A program made the translations under genes and the position numbers. A stretch of DNA of 64,000 nucleotides from Streptomyces abikoensis. GTDB lineage: Bacteria; Actinomycetota; Actinomycetes; Streptomycetales; Streptomycetaceae. Every line of letters starts with the position of its first letter. Within the stretch, counting starts at the first letter, position 1. Below, one piece after another: positions 43,199 to 51,878 of this stretch. The stretch lies in contig NZ_BMRT01000003.1 in the NCBI RefSeq assembly GCF_014648775.1, positions 620,001 to 684,000 on the forward strand. The letters run 5' to 3'. The notes below the pieces were generated by a model. The model was not told the DNA's origin. It saw only the letters and a program-made list of their open reading frames with translations, and searched no databases.

Positions 43199-43304
43199 AA
43201 CCCTCGAGGGCCCTTCCTCGTCTTCGAGATCGGCGCTTGGTCCCACCTGGCATACTCATGCACCCTGAAGCTACTTTCGACAACCGGCTGGCATAGGTGG
43301 GGAT

Positions 43305-43808
43305 ATGAGCGCGAGCGAAGCCGTCCACAGCGAGACCTACGAGAAGCTGGTCGCCCTGCTCGACGAGCGCGGCGCCGCCTACCGGGTGATCGAGCACGCG
43401 GCCGAGGGCGGCACCGAGGCCGTGAGCCGGCTGCGGGGGCATTCGCCGGCGCAGGCCGCCAAGTGCATCGTCGTCATGGTGAAGCTGGGCAAGAAGGAGA
43501 AGCGGTACGTGCTCGCCGTCGTGTCCGGCGACAAGCGCGTCGACCTCGGGGCGATCAAGGGGCTGCTCGGCGGGAGTTACGCCGGTTTCGCCTCGCAGGA
43601 CGTCGCCGAGCGACTCTCCCAGTGCGTCAGCGGGACGATCCTGCCGTTCTCGTTCGACCCGGAGCTGGAGCTGATCGTCGACCCGGCGCTGCTCGAGCAC
43701 CCCGAGTTCTTCTTCAACGCCGCCCGTCTCGACCGCTCGCTCGCCCTCTCCACCAGCGATTATCTCAAGGTCGCCGAGCCTCGGGTCGAGAGCATCGCTG
43801 TCGGCTGA
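43305..43808 (+). CDS. YbaK/EbsC-family aminoacyl-tRNA deacylase-like protein
   Basis: A 167-residue YbaK-fold protein. It has AYRVIEHAAEGGTEAVSRLRG, AAKCIVVMVKLGKKEKRYVLAVVSGDKRVDL with the conserved Lys region, and GTILPFSFDPELELIVDPALL with the GTxxPF-like motif of the family. Such proteins clear mischarged tRNAs (for example Cys-tRNA(Pro) or Ala-tRNA(Pro)) in trans. The exact substrate cannot be told. It converges on importer 3 across a strong hairpin. Confidence 0.87.
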   Translation: MSASEAVHSETYEKLVALLDERGAAYRVIEHAAEGGTEAVSRLRGHSPAQAAKCIVVMVKLGKKEKRYVLAVVSGDKRVDLGAIKGLLGGSYAGFASQDVAERLSQCVSGTILPFSFDPELELIVDPALLEHPEFFFNAARLDRSLALSTSDYLKVAEPRVESIAVG

Positions 43809-43834
43809 CACGGAAGCGCGAAAACGTGAAAACG

Positions 43835-43882
43835 TGGAAGCGCCCGGGCCGATCCCGTCAGGAATCGACCCGGGCGCTTCCA
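43835..43882. terminator. bidirectional terminator between ybaK-like gene and importer 3
   Basis: TGGAAGCGCCCGGG (43835-43848) pairs perfectly over 14 bp with CCCGGGCGCTTCCA (43869-43882). The 20-base loop has some further pairing (CGAT with AATCG). Confidence 0.82.
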
Positions 43883-43896
43883 TGAAGGCGACGGGC

Positions 43897-45039
43897 TTAC
43901 GCCGCCCCCACCACGTCCTTCTCCTCCGCGAAGTGGCACGCCGACTCGTGCGCCGCCGGCGTGGACTTGCCCACGAAGACCTGCGGCACCGCCAGCAGCG
44001 GCACCTCCTCCGCGCACTTGTCCTGCGCCTTCCAGCAGCGGGTGCGGAAGCGGCAGCCCGACGGCGGGTTGGCCGGCGACGGCACGTCGCCCGTCAGGAT
44101 GATCCGCTCGCGGCGCTCGCGCGCGTCCGGGTCCGGGACCGGGACGGCGGAGAGGAGCGCCTGGGTGTAGGGGTGGGTCGGGTGGTCGTAGATCTCGGCG
44201 TCCGTGCCGATCTCCGCCATCTTGCCCAGGTACATCACGCCCACGCGGTCCGAGATGTGCCGCACGATGGACAGGTCGTGGGCGATGAAGACGTAGGAGA
44301 GGTTGAACTCGTCCTGGAGCTTCTCCATCAGGTTGATGACCTGCGCCTGCACCGAGACGTCCAGCGCCGAGACGGGCTCGTCGCAGATGATGATCTCGGG
44401 GTTGAGGGCCAGACCGCGCGCGATGCCGATGCGCTGCCGCTGGCCGCCCGAGAACTGGTGCGGATAGCGGTTGATGTACTCCGGGTTGAGGCCCACGACG
44501 TCCAGGAGCTCCTGGACCCGCTTGCGGCGGTCGCCCTTGGGGGCCACCTCCGGGTGGATCTCGAAGGGCTCCCCGATGATGTCGCCCACCGTCATCCGGG
44601 GGTTGAGCGAGGTGTACGGGTCCTGGAAGACCATCTGGATGTTGCGGCGGACGGCCTTCAGCGCACGCCCGGACAGCTTGGTGATGTCCTGGCCCTTGTA
44701 GAAGACCTCGCCGGAGGTGGCCGTCTCCAGGGTCATCAGCAGCTTGGCGACGGTGGACTTGCCACAGCCGGACTCGCCGACGATGCCGAGCGTCTCGCCC
44801 TGGTAGAGGTCGAAGGAGACGCCGTCGACGGCCTTGACCGCGCCGACCTGCTTCTTGAAGAGGATGCCCTGGGTCAGCGGGAAGTGCTTGACCAGGTTGC
44901 GCACCTGCAGGATCGGCTCGCCGCGCTCCACGGGGGCGTCCAGGACGGCCTCGACCTCCTGGGTCGTCGACGCGTCGCTGACGTGTACCTCGGAGACGTT
45001 CGGTGTCGCGGCGACGTCCTTCTTACCCGTCTCAGCCAT
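43897..45039 (-). CDS. oligopeptide ABC transporter ATP-binding protein (OppF/DppF type), importer 3
   Basis: A 380-residue ATPase with a 40-residue N-terminal extension before ILQVRNLVKHFPLTQGIL. It has Walker [13 protein letters not shown], signature [16 protein letters not shown], Walker [15 protein letters not shown] and switch FIAHDLSIVRH. The C-terminal cysteines lie in [18 protein letters not shown]. Its start overlaps the OppD stop by eight bases. It is the closest paralogue of the importer 2 protein in this window. Confidence 0.93.
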   Translation of the reverse strand: MAETGKKDVAATPNVSEVHVSDASTTQEVEAVLDAPVERGEPILQVRNLVKHFPLTQGILFKKQVGAVKAVDGVSFDLYQGETLGIVGESGCGKSTVAKLLMTLETATSGEVFYKGQDITKLSGRALKAVRRNIQMVFQDPYTSLNPRMTVGDIIGEPFEIHPEVAPKGDRRKRVQELLDVVGLNPEYINRYPHQFSGGQRQRIGIARGLALNPEIIICDEPVSALDVSVQAQVINLMEKLQDEFNLSYVFIAHDLSIVRHISDRVGVMYLGKMAEIGTDAEIYDHPTHPYTQALLSAVPVPDPDARERRERIILTGDVPSPANPPSGCRFRTRCWKAQDKCAEEVPLLAVPQVFVGKSTPAAHESACHFAEEKDVVGAA

Positions 45040-46090
45040 GGATCGTCTCCTTCCAGAAGTGGCACGCGCTGCCGCGGCCGGCGAGCTCCGTGCCGTCCCG
45101 CTCGGTCACCTGGTGGAGGACGGGGACGTCCACGCCGCAGGTTTCCTGCGCCATGGGGCAGCGCGGGTTGAACGCGCAACCGGCCGGGATGCGCAGCAGG
45201 TTGGGCGGCAGGCCCTTGATCGCGTAGAGCTCCTGGCCCTTCTGGTCCAGGCGCGGGATGGAGTCGAGCAGACCCTTGGTGTACGGGTGGGCCGGGCGCT
45301 TGTAGAGCTCGTGGACCGGCGCGGTCTCGACGATGCGGCCCGCGTACATCACCGCGATCTTGTCGGCGACGTCGGCGACGACGCCCAGGTCGTGGGTGAT
45401 CAGGATCAGGCCCATGTTGTATTCCTGCTGGAGCTCCGCCAGCAGGTCCATCACCTGGGCCTGGACGGTGACGTCCAGGGCGGTCGTGGGCTCGTCCGCA
45501 ATGATCAGGTCCGGCTCCAGGGCCAGCGCCATCGCGATCATGATGCGCTGACGCATACCGCCCGAGAACTGGTGGGGGTAGTCGTCGACGCGCTGCTTGG
45601 CGGCCGGGATGCGGACGCGGTCCATCAGCTCGATGGCCTTGGCCTTGGCCTCCTTCTTGGAGAGGCCCTGGTGCACCCGGTACATCTCGCCGAGCTGGTA
45701 GCCGACGCTGAGGACGGGGTTCAGCGAGGAGAGGGCGTCCTGGAAGATCATGGCGATCTTCCGGCCCCGGATCTTCCGCCGCTCGTCGGCGGACATGGTG
45801 AGCATGTCCTGGCCGCGGAAGAGGATCTGGCCCTGCGGGATCTTCCCCGGGGGCATGTCGAGGATGCCCATGATGGCCTGCGCGGTCACGGACTTACCGG
45901 ACCCGGACTCGCCGAGCACGGCCAGGGTCTCACCGGCGTCGACGGTGTAGTTGACGCCGTTGACGGCCTTGGCGACGCCCTCGCGGGTGTGGAACTCCAC
46001 GTGGAGGTCGCGCACCTCGAGCAGCGGGGCCTTCTTGTCGCCGTCGGTCCCCGGCTCGGGGGCGTTCGCGGTCTTCTCTGTCACGGTCAC
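45032..46090 (-). CDS. oligopeptide ABC transporter ATP-binding protein (OppD/DppD type), importer 3
   Basis: A 352-residue ATPase. Walker A is [14 protein letters not shown], the signature [15 protein letters not shown], Walker [14 protein letters not shown] and the switch [14 protein letters not shown]. Cysteine motif PAGCAFNPRCPMAQETC is at the end. Two GTG codons lie close together; 46090 is chosen because GGGAGG sits six bases upstream. Longer readings are antisense to the permease. Confidence 0.93.
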   Translation of the reverse strand: MTVTEKTANAPEPGTDGDKKAPLLEVRDLHVEFHTREGVAKAVNGVNYTVDAGETLAVLGESGSGKSVTAQAIMGILDMPPGKIPQGQILFRGQDMLTMSADERRKIRGRKIAMIFQDALSSLNPVLSVGYQLGEMYRVHQGLSKKEAKAKAIELMDRVRIPAAKQRVDDYPHQFSGGMRQRIMIAMALALEPDLIIADEPTTALDVTVQAQVMDLLAELQQEYNMGLILITHDLGVVADVADKIAVMYAGRIVETAPVHELYKRPAHPYTKGLLDSIPRLDQKGQELYAIKGLPPNLLRIPAGCAFNPRCPMAQETCGVDVPVLHQVTERDGTELAGRGSACHFWKETIHG

Positions 46091-46101
46091 GTACGCCTCC
46101 C

Positions 46102-47070
46102 TCAGCGCAGCTTGGGGTCGAGGGCGTCGCGCACCGCGTCGCCGAGCATGATGAACGCGAGCACGGTGATGCAGAGCATGCCGGCGGGGAAGAACATCAC
46201 ATGCGGGTTGTCCCGGATGGAGTCCTTGGCGTCCGAGATGTCGATGCCCCAGGAGATCGTCGGCTCGGAGAGGCCGAGACCGAGGTAGGACAGCGTGGCC
46301 TCGGCCGCGATGTAGCCGCCGAGGGCGATGGTGGCGACGACGATGACGGGCGCGATGGCGTTCGGCAGGATGTGCCGGAACATGATGCGCCCGGTGCCCG
46401 CGCCCAGCGCGCGGGCGGCCGTCACGTAGTCGGACTGCTTGGTGGTGATCACCGAGCCGCGCATCACGCGGGCTATCTGGGTCCAGCCCAGGAAGGCCAT
46501 GGCGGAGGCCACGACCCACACCTTCCGGTCGGAGAAGCTCACCAGGATGACCATCGAGCCGAGGAAGAAGGGGATGCCGAAGAAGATGTCGGTGACGCGG
46601 GAGAGCACCGAGTCGACCCAGCCGCCGTAGTAGCCGGCGATCATGCCGACCAGGCCGCCGAGGAGCGTCACGGCGATGGTGACGAGCACGCCGACGCTGA
46701 TCGAGGCGCGGGCGCCGTAGATGACACGCGCGTAGATGCTGCGGCCCTGCTTGTCGTAGCCGAACCAGTCGGCCGAGAAGACGTCGCCGTACTCCGGCTT
46801 GGTGAGGAAGTGGTGGGTGAGGTCACCATTGCGCGGGTTGGTGCTGGTGAACAGCGACGGCCAGGCGGCCATCACCAGCAGCAGCACGATCAGCAGCGCG
46901 GAGATCACGAAGAACGGGTTGCGGCGCAGGTCGCCCCAGGCGTCGCTCCACAGGCTGCGGGGCTTGCCGGACGACGCGGGGGCGGCCACCACCGCGGCCT
47001 CGCCCGCGGCCGCCGCGGTCTCCGCCGCGCTCTCCGCCGCCGTGCCGGGGGTCTTGGTCACGTCAGGCAT
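46102..47070 (-). CDS. oligopeptide ABC transporter permease (OppC/DppC type), importer 3
   Basis: A 322-residue permease. After an Ala-rich tail comes SLWSDAWGDLRRNPFFVISA, nearly the same as in importer 2. The EAA loop is DYVTAARALGAGTGRIMFRHILPN and the end FIMLGDAVRDALDPKLR is identical in importer 2, which shows recent duplication or strong constraint. Its start overlaps the OppB stop by eight bases. Confidence 0.93.
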   Translation of the reverse strand: MPDVTKTPGTAAESAAETAAAAGEAAVVAAPASSGKPRSLWSDAWGDLRRNPFFVISALLIVLLLVMAAWPSLFTSTNPRNGDLTHHFLTKPEYGDVFSADWFGYDKQGRSIYARVIYGARASISVGVLVTIAVTLLGGLVGMIAGYYGGWVDSVLSRVTDIFFGIPFFLGSMVILVSFSDRKVWVVASAMAFLGWTQIARVMRGSVITTKQSDYVTAARALGAGTGRIMFRHILPNAIAPVIVVATIALGGYIAAEATLSYLGLGLSEPTISWGIDISDAKDSIRDNPHVMFFPAGMLCITVLAFIMLGDAVRDALDPKLR

Positions 47071-47992
47071 ACCGGATCCTCGGGTCCAGGACCGCGTAGA
47101 GCAGGTCGACGATCAGGCTGGTGAACAGGAAGACGAGGACCAGGACGGTGACGATGCCGACGGTGGTCGTGCCCTCGCCCTGGTTGACGGCCCGGTAGAG
47201 CTGCTGGCCGACGCCCTGGACGTTGAAGATGCCCTCGGTGACGATCGCGCCGCCCATCAGGGCGCCGATGTCGGTGCCGAGGAAGGTGACGACGGGGATC
47301 AGCGAGTTGCGCAGCAGGTGGACACCGACGATCCGGCGCCGGGGCAGGCCCTTGGCGAGCGCGGTGCGCATGTAGTCGGAGCGCAGGTTCTCGCTGATGG
47401 TGGTGCGGGTCAGCCGCGCCACGTACGCCAGCGACAGCGAGCCGAGCACGGCGCCCGGCAGGATCAGCTCCGTGATGTCCTCGGAGTTCCTGACGTTGGG
47501 AGTCACCCAGCCGAGCTGGACGCCGAAGACGGTCTGGAAGATGTAGCCGAGGACGAAGACCGGCACCGAGATCACCAGCAGGGTGAAGACCAGGACGGCG
47601 GTGTCCAGCGCCTTGCCCGCCTTGAGGCCCGCGAAGACGCCGAGGGTGATGCCGAGGACGACCTCGATGACGAACGCGACGACCGCCAGCCGGATGGTGA
47701 CGGGGAAGGCCTCACCCATCACGTCGGAGACCTGCCGGCCGCCGAAGGTCTCACCGAAATTGCCCTGGAACAGATCGGTCATGTAGTTCCAGTACTGGTG
47801 CCACAGCGGCAGGTCGAAGCCGTACTTGTGGCGCAGCGCCTCGACCTGGGCCGGGTCGGGCACCTTGTCGCCCCACAGCGCCTTGATCGGGTCGCCGGGG
47901 AGCCAGTGCACCATCAGGAAAATCAGTAGCGTGGTCCCGATGAACACCGGGATCATCTGGAGCAGTCGCCGCGCGACATAACGCCCCATCAT
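47063..47992 (-). CDS. oligopeptide ABC transporter permease (OppB/DppB type), importer 3
   Basis: A 309-residue permease beginning MMGRYVARRLLQMIPVFIGT and ending LLYAVLDPRIRYA. The EAA loop is RSDYMRTALAKGLPRRRIVGVHLLRN. It is separated from the binding-protein gene by 162 bases that hold a strong stem-loop. Confidence 0.93.
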   Translation of the reverse strand: MMGRYVARRLLQMIPVFIGTTLLIFLMVHWLPGDPIKALWGDKVPDPAQVEALRHKYGFDLPLWHQYWNYMTDLFQGNFGETFGGRQVSDVMGEAFPVTIRLAVVAFVIEVVLGITLGVFAGLKAGKALDTAVLVFTLLVISVPVFVLGYIFQTVFGVQLGWVTPNVRNSEDITELILPGAVLGSLSLAYVARLTRTTISENLRSDYMRTALAKGLPRRRIVGVHLLRNSLIPVVTFLGTDIGALMGGAIVTEGIFNVQGVGQQLYRAVNQGEGTTTVGIVTVLVLVFLFTSLIVDLLYAVLDPRIRYA

Positions 47993-48081
47993 GCCTCCAA
48001 GTCAGTCGCAGCCCGCGACGCCGGACAGCCTGACTTCCCTTGCGCGTGGGGGGAATTGCCGTGCCGGGGATGTGCGGGAGC

Positions 48082-48113
48082 GCCGGTGCCGCCGACGGGT
48101 CGGCGGCACCGGC
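48082..48113 (-). promoter_or_regulatory. stem-loop between binding-protein and permease genes of importer 3
   Basis: GCCGGTGCCGCCGA (48082-48095) pairs perfectly over 14 bp with TCGGCGGCACCGGC (48100-48113), loop CGGG. No U-tract follows on the minus strand. As in other binding-protein operons, it probably stabilises the binding-protein mRNA or limits readthrough. Confidence 0.75.
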
Positions 48114-48154
48114 CTTGCGGGTGTACGAGTACCTGGGCGTCGCCGCCCTTGGTG

Positions 48155-49798
48155 TTACTTCTGCTTGACCTGGATGGCCCAGAAGAGGGGCTCGCCGTCC
48201 TGGCCGTACTTGATCTTGTCGTACACCTTGGTGGACTGGCCGGAGTTCACGGCGTAGTACCACAGCGGGATGACGGGAAGCTTCTTGGTCAGGGCCTTCT
48301 CGGCCTCCTGGTAGAGCTTCACCGACTCGTCCAGGGAGTTGACGTTGTCCGCCTTGGCGGCGAGCTCGTCGAACTCCTTGTTCTCGTAACCACCCTGGTT
48401 GCCGTCGGCCTTGGAGCCGTAGAGGTCACGCAGGAAGTTGGCGTTGACGGGGTAGTCGAGGTTCCAGCCCGACCGGTACAGCGACTTGACCTGCTTCTTC
48501 TCGCGGGTGTCGAGGTCGGCCTTGAAGTTCGGCTTGGAGTCGCCGACGCAGTCCACACCGGTGTTGGTGCGGATGCTGTTGCAGACCGCGTCGACCCACG
48601 GCTTGTGGTTCAGGTCGGCGTTGTACTGGATGAAGATCTTGTTGCCCGGGACGCCGCCGCCCTCCTTGATGAGCTGCTTGGCCTTCTCCGGGTTGAAGGT
48701 GCAGGCCTCGCCGCAGGAGTTGGCCTGGTAGCCCAGCACGCCCTTGGCGACGAAGCTGTTGGCCGGGATGCGGGTGCCGTGGAGGGTGTTCTTGGTGATG
48801 GTCTCGCGGTCGACCGCCATCGACAGGCCCTGGACGACCTTGTTGTCGATGCTCTTCCACTGGTCCGAGTAGTACGCGACGGCGACGTCCTGGATCGCCG
48901 AGTACTCCACCGTGGCCGCGCGGTCGCCGAGGTCCTGCTTGTAGCTGGTCAGCGACGTGTCCGGGATCTGCTCGACCCAGTCGAGGTTGTCCGAGCGGAG
49001 GTCGTTGTAGGCGGCGTCGGCGGTGGTGTAGTTCTTGAAGGTGATGCCGCCGTTCTTGGCCTTGTTCGGGCCCGTGTAGCCGTCCCACTTCTTCACAACG
49101 ATCTTGTCGTTGTGCGCCCAGGAGTCGAACTGGTAGGGACCGTTGCCGACCGGCTTCTCACCGAAGCCCTTGGGGTCCTTGAAGAAGGCCTTGGGCAGCG
49201 GCGCCCAGACGATGTACCCCAGCTTGTAGTTGAAGTACGGGACCTTGGTCTTGAGCGAGATCGTGAACTCGTTGTCGTTGACGACCTTCAGGCCCGACAT
49301 CGTGTCCGACTTGGGCTCCGCGCCCTTCTCCGCCGGGTGGACGTCGTCGAAGCCCTCGATGTCGCTGAACCAGTTCGAGTTGATCTGGTTGTTCTTGGTG
49401 TTGGCCGACCAGTTCCAGGAGTCCACGTAGGACTGCGCGGTCACGGTCTCGCCGTTGTGGAACTTCCAGCCCGGCTTGAGCTTGACCGTCCAGTGCTGGG
49501 CGTCCGTGGACGTCACCGACTCGGCATTGACGTTCACGATCTTGGCCGTGCCGGACTCGTACGTCACCAGGGTCGAGAACAGGGTGTTCAGCACCCGGTG
49601 CCCCTGGCTCTCCTTGGCGTTCGCCGGCTGGAGCGGGTTCTGCGGCTCATTGGTCTGGACGGTGATCGTCCCGTTGGGGTCGACCTTTCCGTCCGTCAGA
49701 CCGCCACCGCTGTCGCTCTTGTCACCGCCACAGGCCGTCGCGGCCAGCGCCACGACTATCGCGCACGTGACCCACTTGGCGCTCCTGGCACCGCGCAT
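48155..49798 (-). CDS. oligopeptide-binding lipoprotein, importer 3
   Basis: A 547-residue SBP_bac_5 lipoprotein with lipobox ATAC (Cys at residue 23). It carries NEPQNPLQPANAKESQGHRV, HWTVKLKPGWKFHNGE and VVQGLSMAVDRETITKN. The CGEACTFNP cysteine pair and the C-terminal NYP-like SGWNLDYPVNANFL match the importer 2 protein, so both likely bind similar peptides. A GAGGAGG site precedes the ATG at 49798. The upstream gap of about 340 bases is expected to hold its promoter. Confidence 0.93.
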   Translation of the reverse strand: MRGARSAKWVTCAIVVALAATACGGDKSDSGGGLTDGKVDPNGTITVQTNEPQNPLQPANAKESQGHRVLNTLFSTLVTYESGTAKIVNVNAESVTSTDAQHWTVKLKPGWKFHNGETVTAQSYVDSWNWSANTKNNQINSNWFSDIEGFDDVHPAEKGAEPKSDTMSGLKVVNDNEFTISLKTKVPYFNYKLGYIVWAPLPKAFFKDPKGFGEKPVGNGPYQFDSWAHNDKIVVKKWDGYTGPNKAKNGGITFKNYTTADAAYNDLRSDNLDWVEQIPDTSLTSYKQDLGDRAATVEYSAIQDVAVAYYSDQWKSIDNKVVQGLSMAVDRETITKNTLHGTRIPANSFVAKGVLGYQANSCGEACTFNPEKAKQLIKEGGGVPGNKIFIQYNADLNHKPWVDAVCNSIRTNTGVDCVGDSKPNFKADLDTREKKQVKSLYRSGWNLDYPVNANFLRDLYGSKADGNQGGYENKEFDELAAKADNVNSLDESVKLYQEAEKALTKKLPVIPLWYYAVNSGQSTKVYDKIKYGQDGEPLFWAIQVKQK

Positions 49799-50140
49799 GG
49801 GTTTGCCTCCTCAAGAGTCCACTTTTCGCTACAAGTGAGGCGCCGGTCCCTCGCTGACACCCCTGACAGCGAAGTCGGAACCGGCACCTCGAGTGTGCTC
49901 GTGAGTCGGCGCTCCCCACAGCGCGTGACCCATTGACCCGAGCTCAGTGAACCCAACTATTGAGTACGACCGCCCTTTAAACCACACTTACAGGGTCTCG
50001 CTTTGGTCACATCGATCTTCGCCGACATCGGTAAATCCGGACAAAGCAACTACAGACAGACACGTCTGAAACGGACTGTTAACACAACATCCGGACCTGA
50101 GGGACCGACTTCCGGACAATCCCTCAGTGACGGCCGCCCG
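49799..50140. other. intergenic gap upstream of importer 3, no gene recognised
   Basis: A 342-base stretch with clearly lower GC than its neighbours. It separates the importer 3 operon from the end of the biosynthetic cluster, both on the minus strand. The importer promoter must lie here. I see A/T-rich stretches near 49960-50100 but no promoter pair, hairpin or operator I would defend. Confidence 0.5.
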
Positions 50141-50845
50141 TCATCGGTACGTGCCGTAGTCGCGCCCCGCGCGCATCCGGAACCATTCCGGCCCGACGTA
50201 CGCGTCCACGGTCCACTCCAGTTGCCCCGCCCCGAGCGCCTGCCGGGCCAGCAGCGGAAGCCGGCCGGCGATCCCCGGCCGGACGCCCAGCAGGCGCGGC
50301 CCGTCCGGGGTGCGGCGGAAGACGGAGTGCGCCGGGCCGGTACGTAATCGGAGGGCGTCGAGCGCGGCGAGGGCGGCGGACACGAGCCGGTCCGCCTCGG
50401 CCCCCCGCCGGGGGAGCAGCTCCACCTCGCCCGCCGGGTCCCAGACGTCGGCGCCCGGGGGGCCCGGCGCCCGCCAGACGTCGCAGATGTGATGCAGGCC
50501 GTCCAGGCTCACCGTATTGACGTGAAACGTATCCCCCGCGGAGGTTTCCTCGCGGCCCACTTCACCGCCCGGCAGGGGACCCACCGCGCGGGCCGCGATC
50601 GGCCCCGTGCCGTTGCCGGGCAGGCCGAGGCCCTCGGCGAGGAGATCCGCGAGCCCCGCCCCGCCCGGGGCGCCGGCCAGCACGGCGACCGGACGGTGCG
50701 CGGCGACGTCCGCGAGGAGATCACCGCCCCCGGGGAGCTCCTCGCGGACGTGCAGCACCGCGTAGCCGCGCTCCCGGAGGAGCGGGCCGAGGTGGCCCGC
50801 GGTGCCCTGCGCGTCGACGACGGCGACGACGGGGTTCCGTAACAT
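50141..50845 (-). CDS. ATP-grasp homologue lacking the ATP-binding core
   Basis: A 234-residue protein. Residues 1 to about 85 match the pre-ATP-grasp domain of amino-acid ligase-like proteins: VVAVVDAQGTAGHLGPLLRE, then VAVLAGAPGGAGLADLLAE and LGLPGNG. The sequence then jumps to the C-terminal ATP-grasp lobe: TFHVNTVSLDGLHHICDVWR, RTGPAHSVFRRTPDGPRLLG, and LPLLARQALGAGQLEWTVDA. The 100-odd residues that normally bind ATP between these parts are missing. The metal-binding Glu expected after GPRL is Gly. It is probably a pseudo-enzyme or the remnant of a ligase. It ends the minus-strand cluster. Confidence 0.65.
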   Translation of the reverse strand: MLRNPVVAVVDAQGTAGHLGPLLRERGYAVLHVREELPGGGDLLADVAAHRPVAVLAGAPGGAGLADLLAEGLGLPGNGTGPIAARAVGPLPGGEVGREETSAGDTFHVNTVSLDGLHHICDVWRAPGPPGADVWDPAGEVELLPRRGAEADRLVSAALAALDALRLRTGPAHSVFRRTPDGPRLLGVRPGIAGRLPLLARQALGAGQLEWTVDAYVGPEWFRMRAGRDYGTYR

Positions 50846-50866
50846 CTCGGCCTCCTCCCCCGGGTC

Positions 50867-51868
50867 CTAGGCCCCGGCGATCCGGACGATCATCTTTCCG
50901 GTGTTCTCCCCGCGCAGCATGCCGAGGAACGCGTCGACGACGTGGTCGAAGCCGTCGGCCACCGTCTCGTCCGGCACCAGCCGCCCGGAGCGGATGTGCG
51001 GTATCAGCGCCTCCTCCATTTCCTCCTGGACGTGGGGGTACTCGCGGACCAGGAAGCCCTCCAGGCGGAGGCTCTTGCCGACCACCTCGTAGAGGTTGCG
51101 GGGGGCGGCCGGGGGGTTCTCCGGGTCGTTGTACGTGGAGACGGCGCCGCACCACACGATGCGCCCGTGGGGACGCACGACGTCGATGGCCGCCTCCAGG
51201 TGATCACCGCCGACGTTCTCCAGGCAGGCGTCCACACCGTCGGGTGCCGCCTCGCGCAGGAGCGCGGTGACGGGCCCGTCGTGGTAGTCGAAGGCGGCGT
51301 CGAAGCCGAGGTCCTCGACGAGGTGGCGCACCTTGGCCGCAGACCCGGCGCTGCCGATGACGCGCCCGGCGCCGAGGATGCGGGCGAGCTGCCCGGCGGC
51401 GGTGCCGACGCCGCCCGCGGCGGCGGAGATGAACAGGGACTCGCCCTCCTGGAGCCGGGCGATCCGGGTGAGCGCCACATAGGCGCTGAGCCCGGTGCCG
51501 CCCAGGACGCTGAGGTAGGCGCTGAGGGGGACGCCCTCGGCCTGCCGGATCACCCGGGCCTCGTCGGCCGTGACCAGCGCGTGGGTGCGCCAGCCCTGCC
51601 GGTGGAAGACGAGGTCCCCGACGGCGAGGCGGGGGTCCTCGGAGGCGAGGACGCGTCCGACGGAGCGGCCCTCCAGGGGGGCGTTCAGCTCCCAGACCCC
51701 GTTCATGCACTCGCGCATATAGGGGTCGACGGACAGGTAGAGGTTCTCGACCAGGGCCTGGCCCGCCCCGGGGTCGGGCAGGGTGCCGGTGACGAAGGCG
51801 AAGTCGTCGGCCGTCGGCATCCCCTTGGGCTGGGCGACCTGGTGTACGGCGCGGAACGTGGTGGGCAT
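50867..51868 (-). CDS. MDR family NADP-dependent oxidoreductase
   Basis: A 333-residue zinc-free medium-chain reductase of the leukotriene B4 dehydrogenase/curA group. The N-terminal half has LYLSVDPYMRECMNG, and the nucleotide site reads SLFISAAAGGVGTAAGQLAR. NVGGDHLEAAIDVVRPHGRI and a late ENTGKMIVRIAGA complete the pattern. It reduces conjugated double bonds in enones as a family; the substrate here may be an intermediate of the surrounding cluster. It ends 10 bases before the peptide-binding protein's stop would begin its own region, so it is likely in the same operon. Confidence 0.9.
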   Translation of the reverse strand: MPTTFRAVHQVAQPKGMPTADDFAFVTGTLPDPGAGQALVENLYLSVDPYMRECMNGVWELNAPLEGRSVGRVLASEDPRLAVGDLVFHRQGWRTHALVTADEARVIRQAEGVPLSAYLSVLGGTGLSAYVALTRIARLQEGESLFISAAAGGVGTAAGQLARILGAGRVIGSAGSAAKVRHLVEDLGFDAAFDYHDGPVTALLREAAPDGVDACLENVGGDHLEAAIDVVRPHGRIVWCGAVSTYNDPENPPAAPRNLYEVVGKSLRLEGFLVREYPHVQEEMEEALIPHIRSGRLVPDETVADGFDHVVDAFLGMLRGENTGKMIVRIAGA

Positions 51869-51878
51869 GCTGGGGTCC

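Noticed and set aside
40535..43246. 903-codon open frame on the minus strand
   Set aside because: It lies antisense to the 40460-43198 genes. It is a high-GC shadow with Gly/Glu/Arg-rich composition and no family motifs, while the plus-strand genes have recognisable domains.
50141..50845. Frameshift or split gene as the cause of the short ATP-grasp homologue
   Set aside because: Both flanking lobes are in one frame and no ATP-grasp core is found in the other frames or in nearby sequence, so internal loss is simpler than frameshift.
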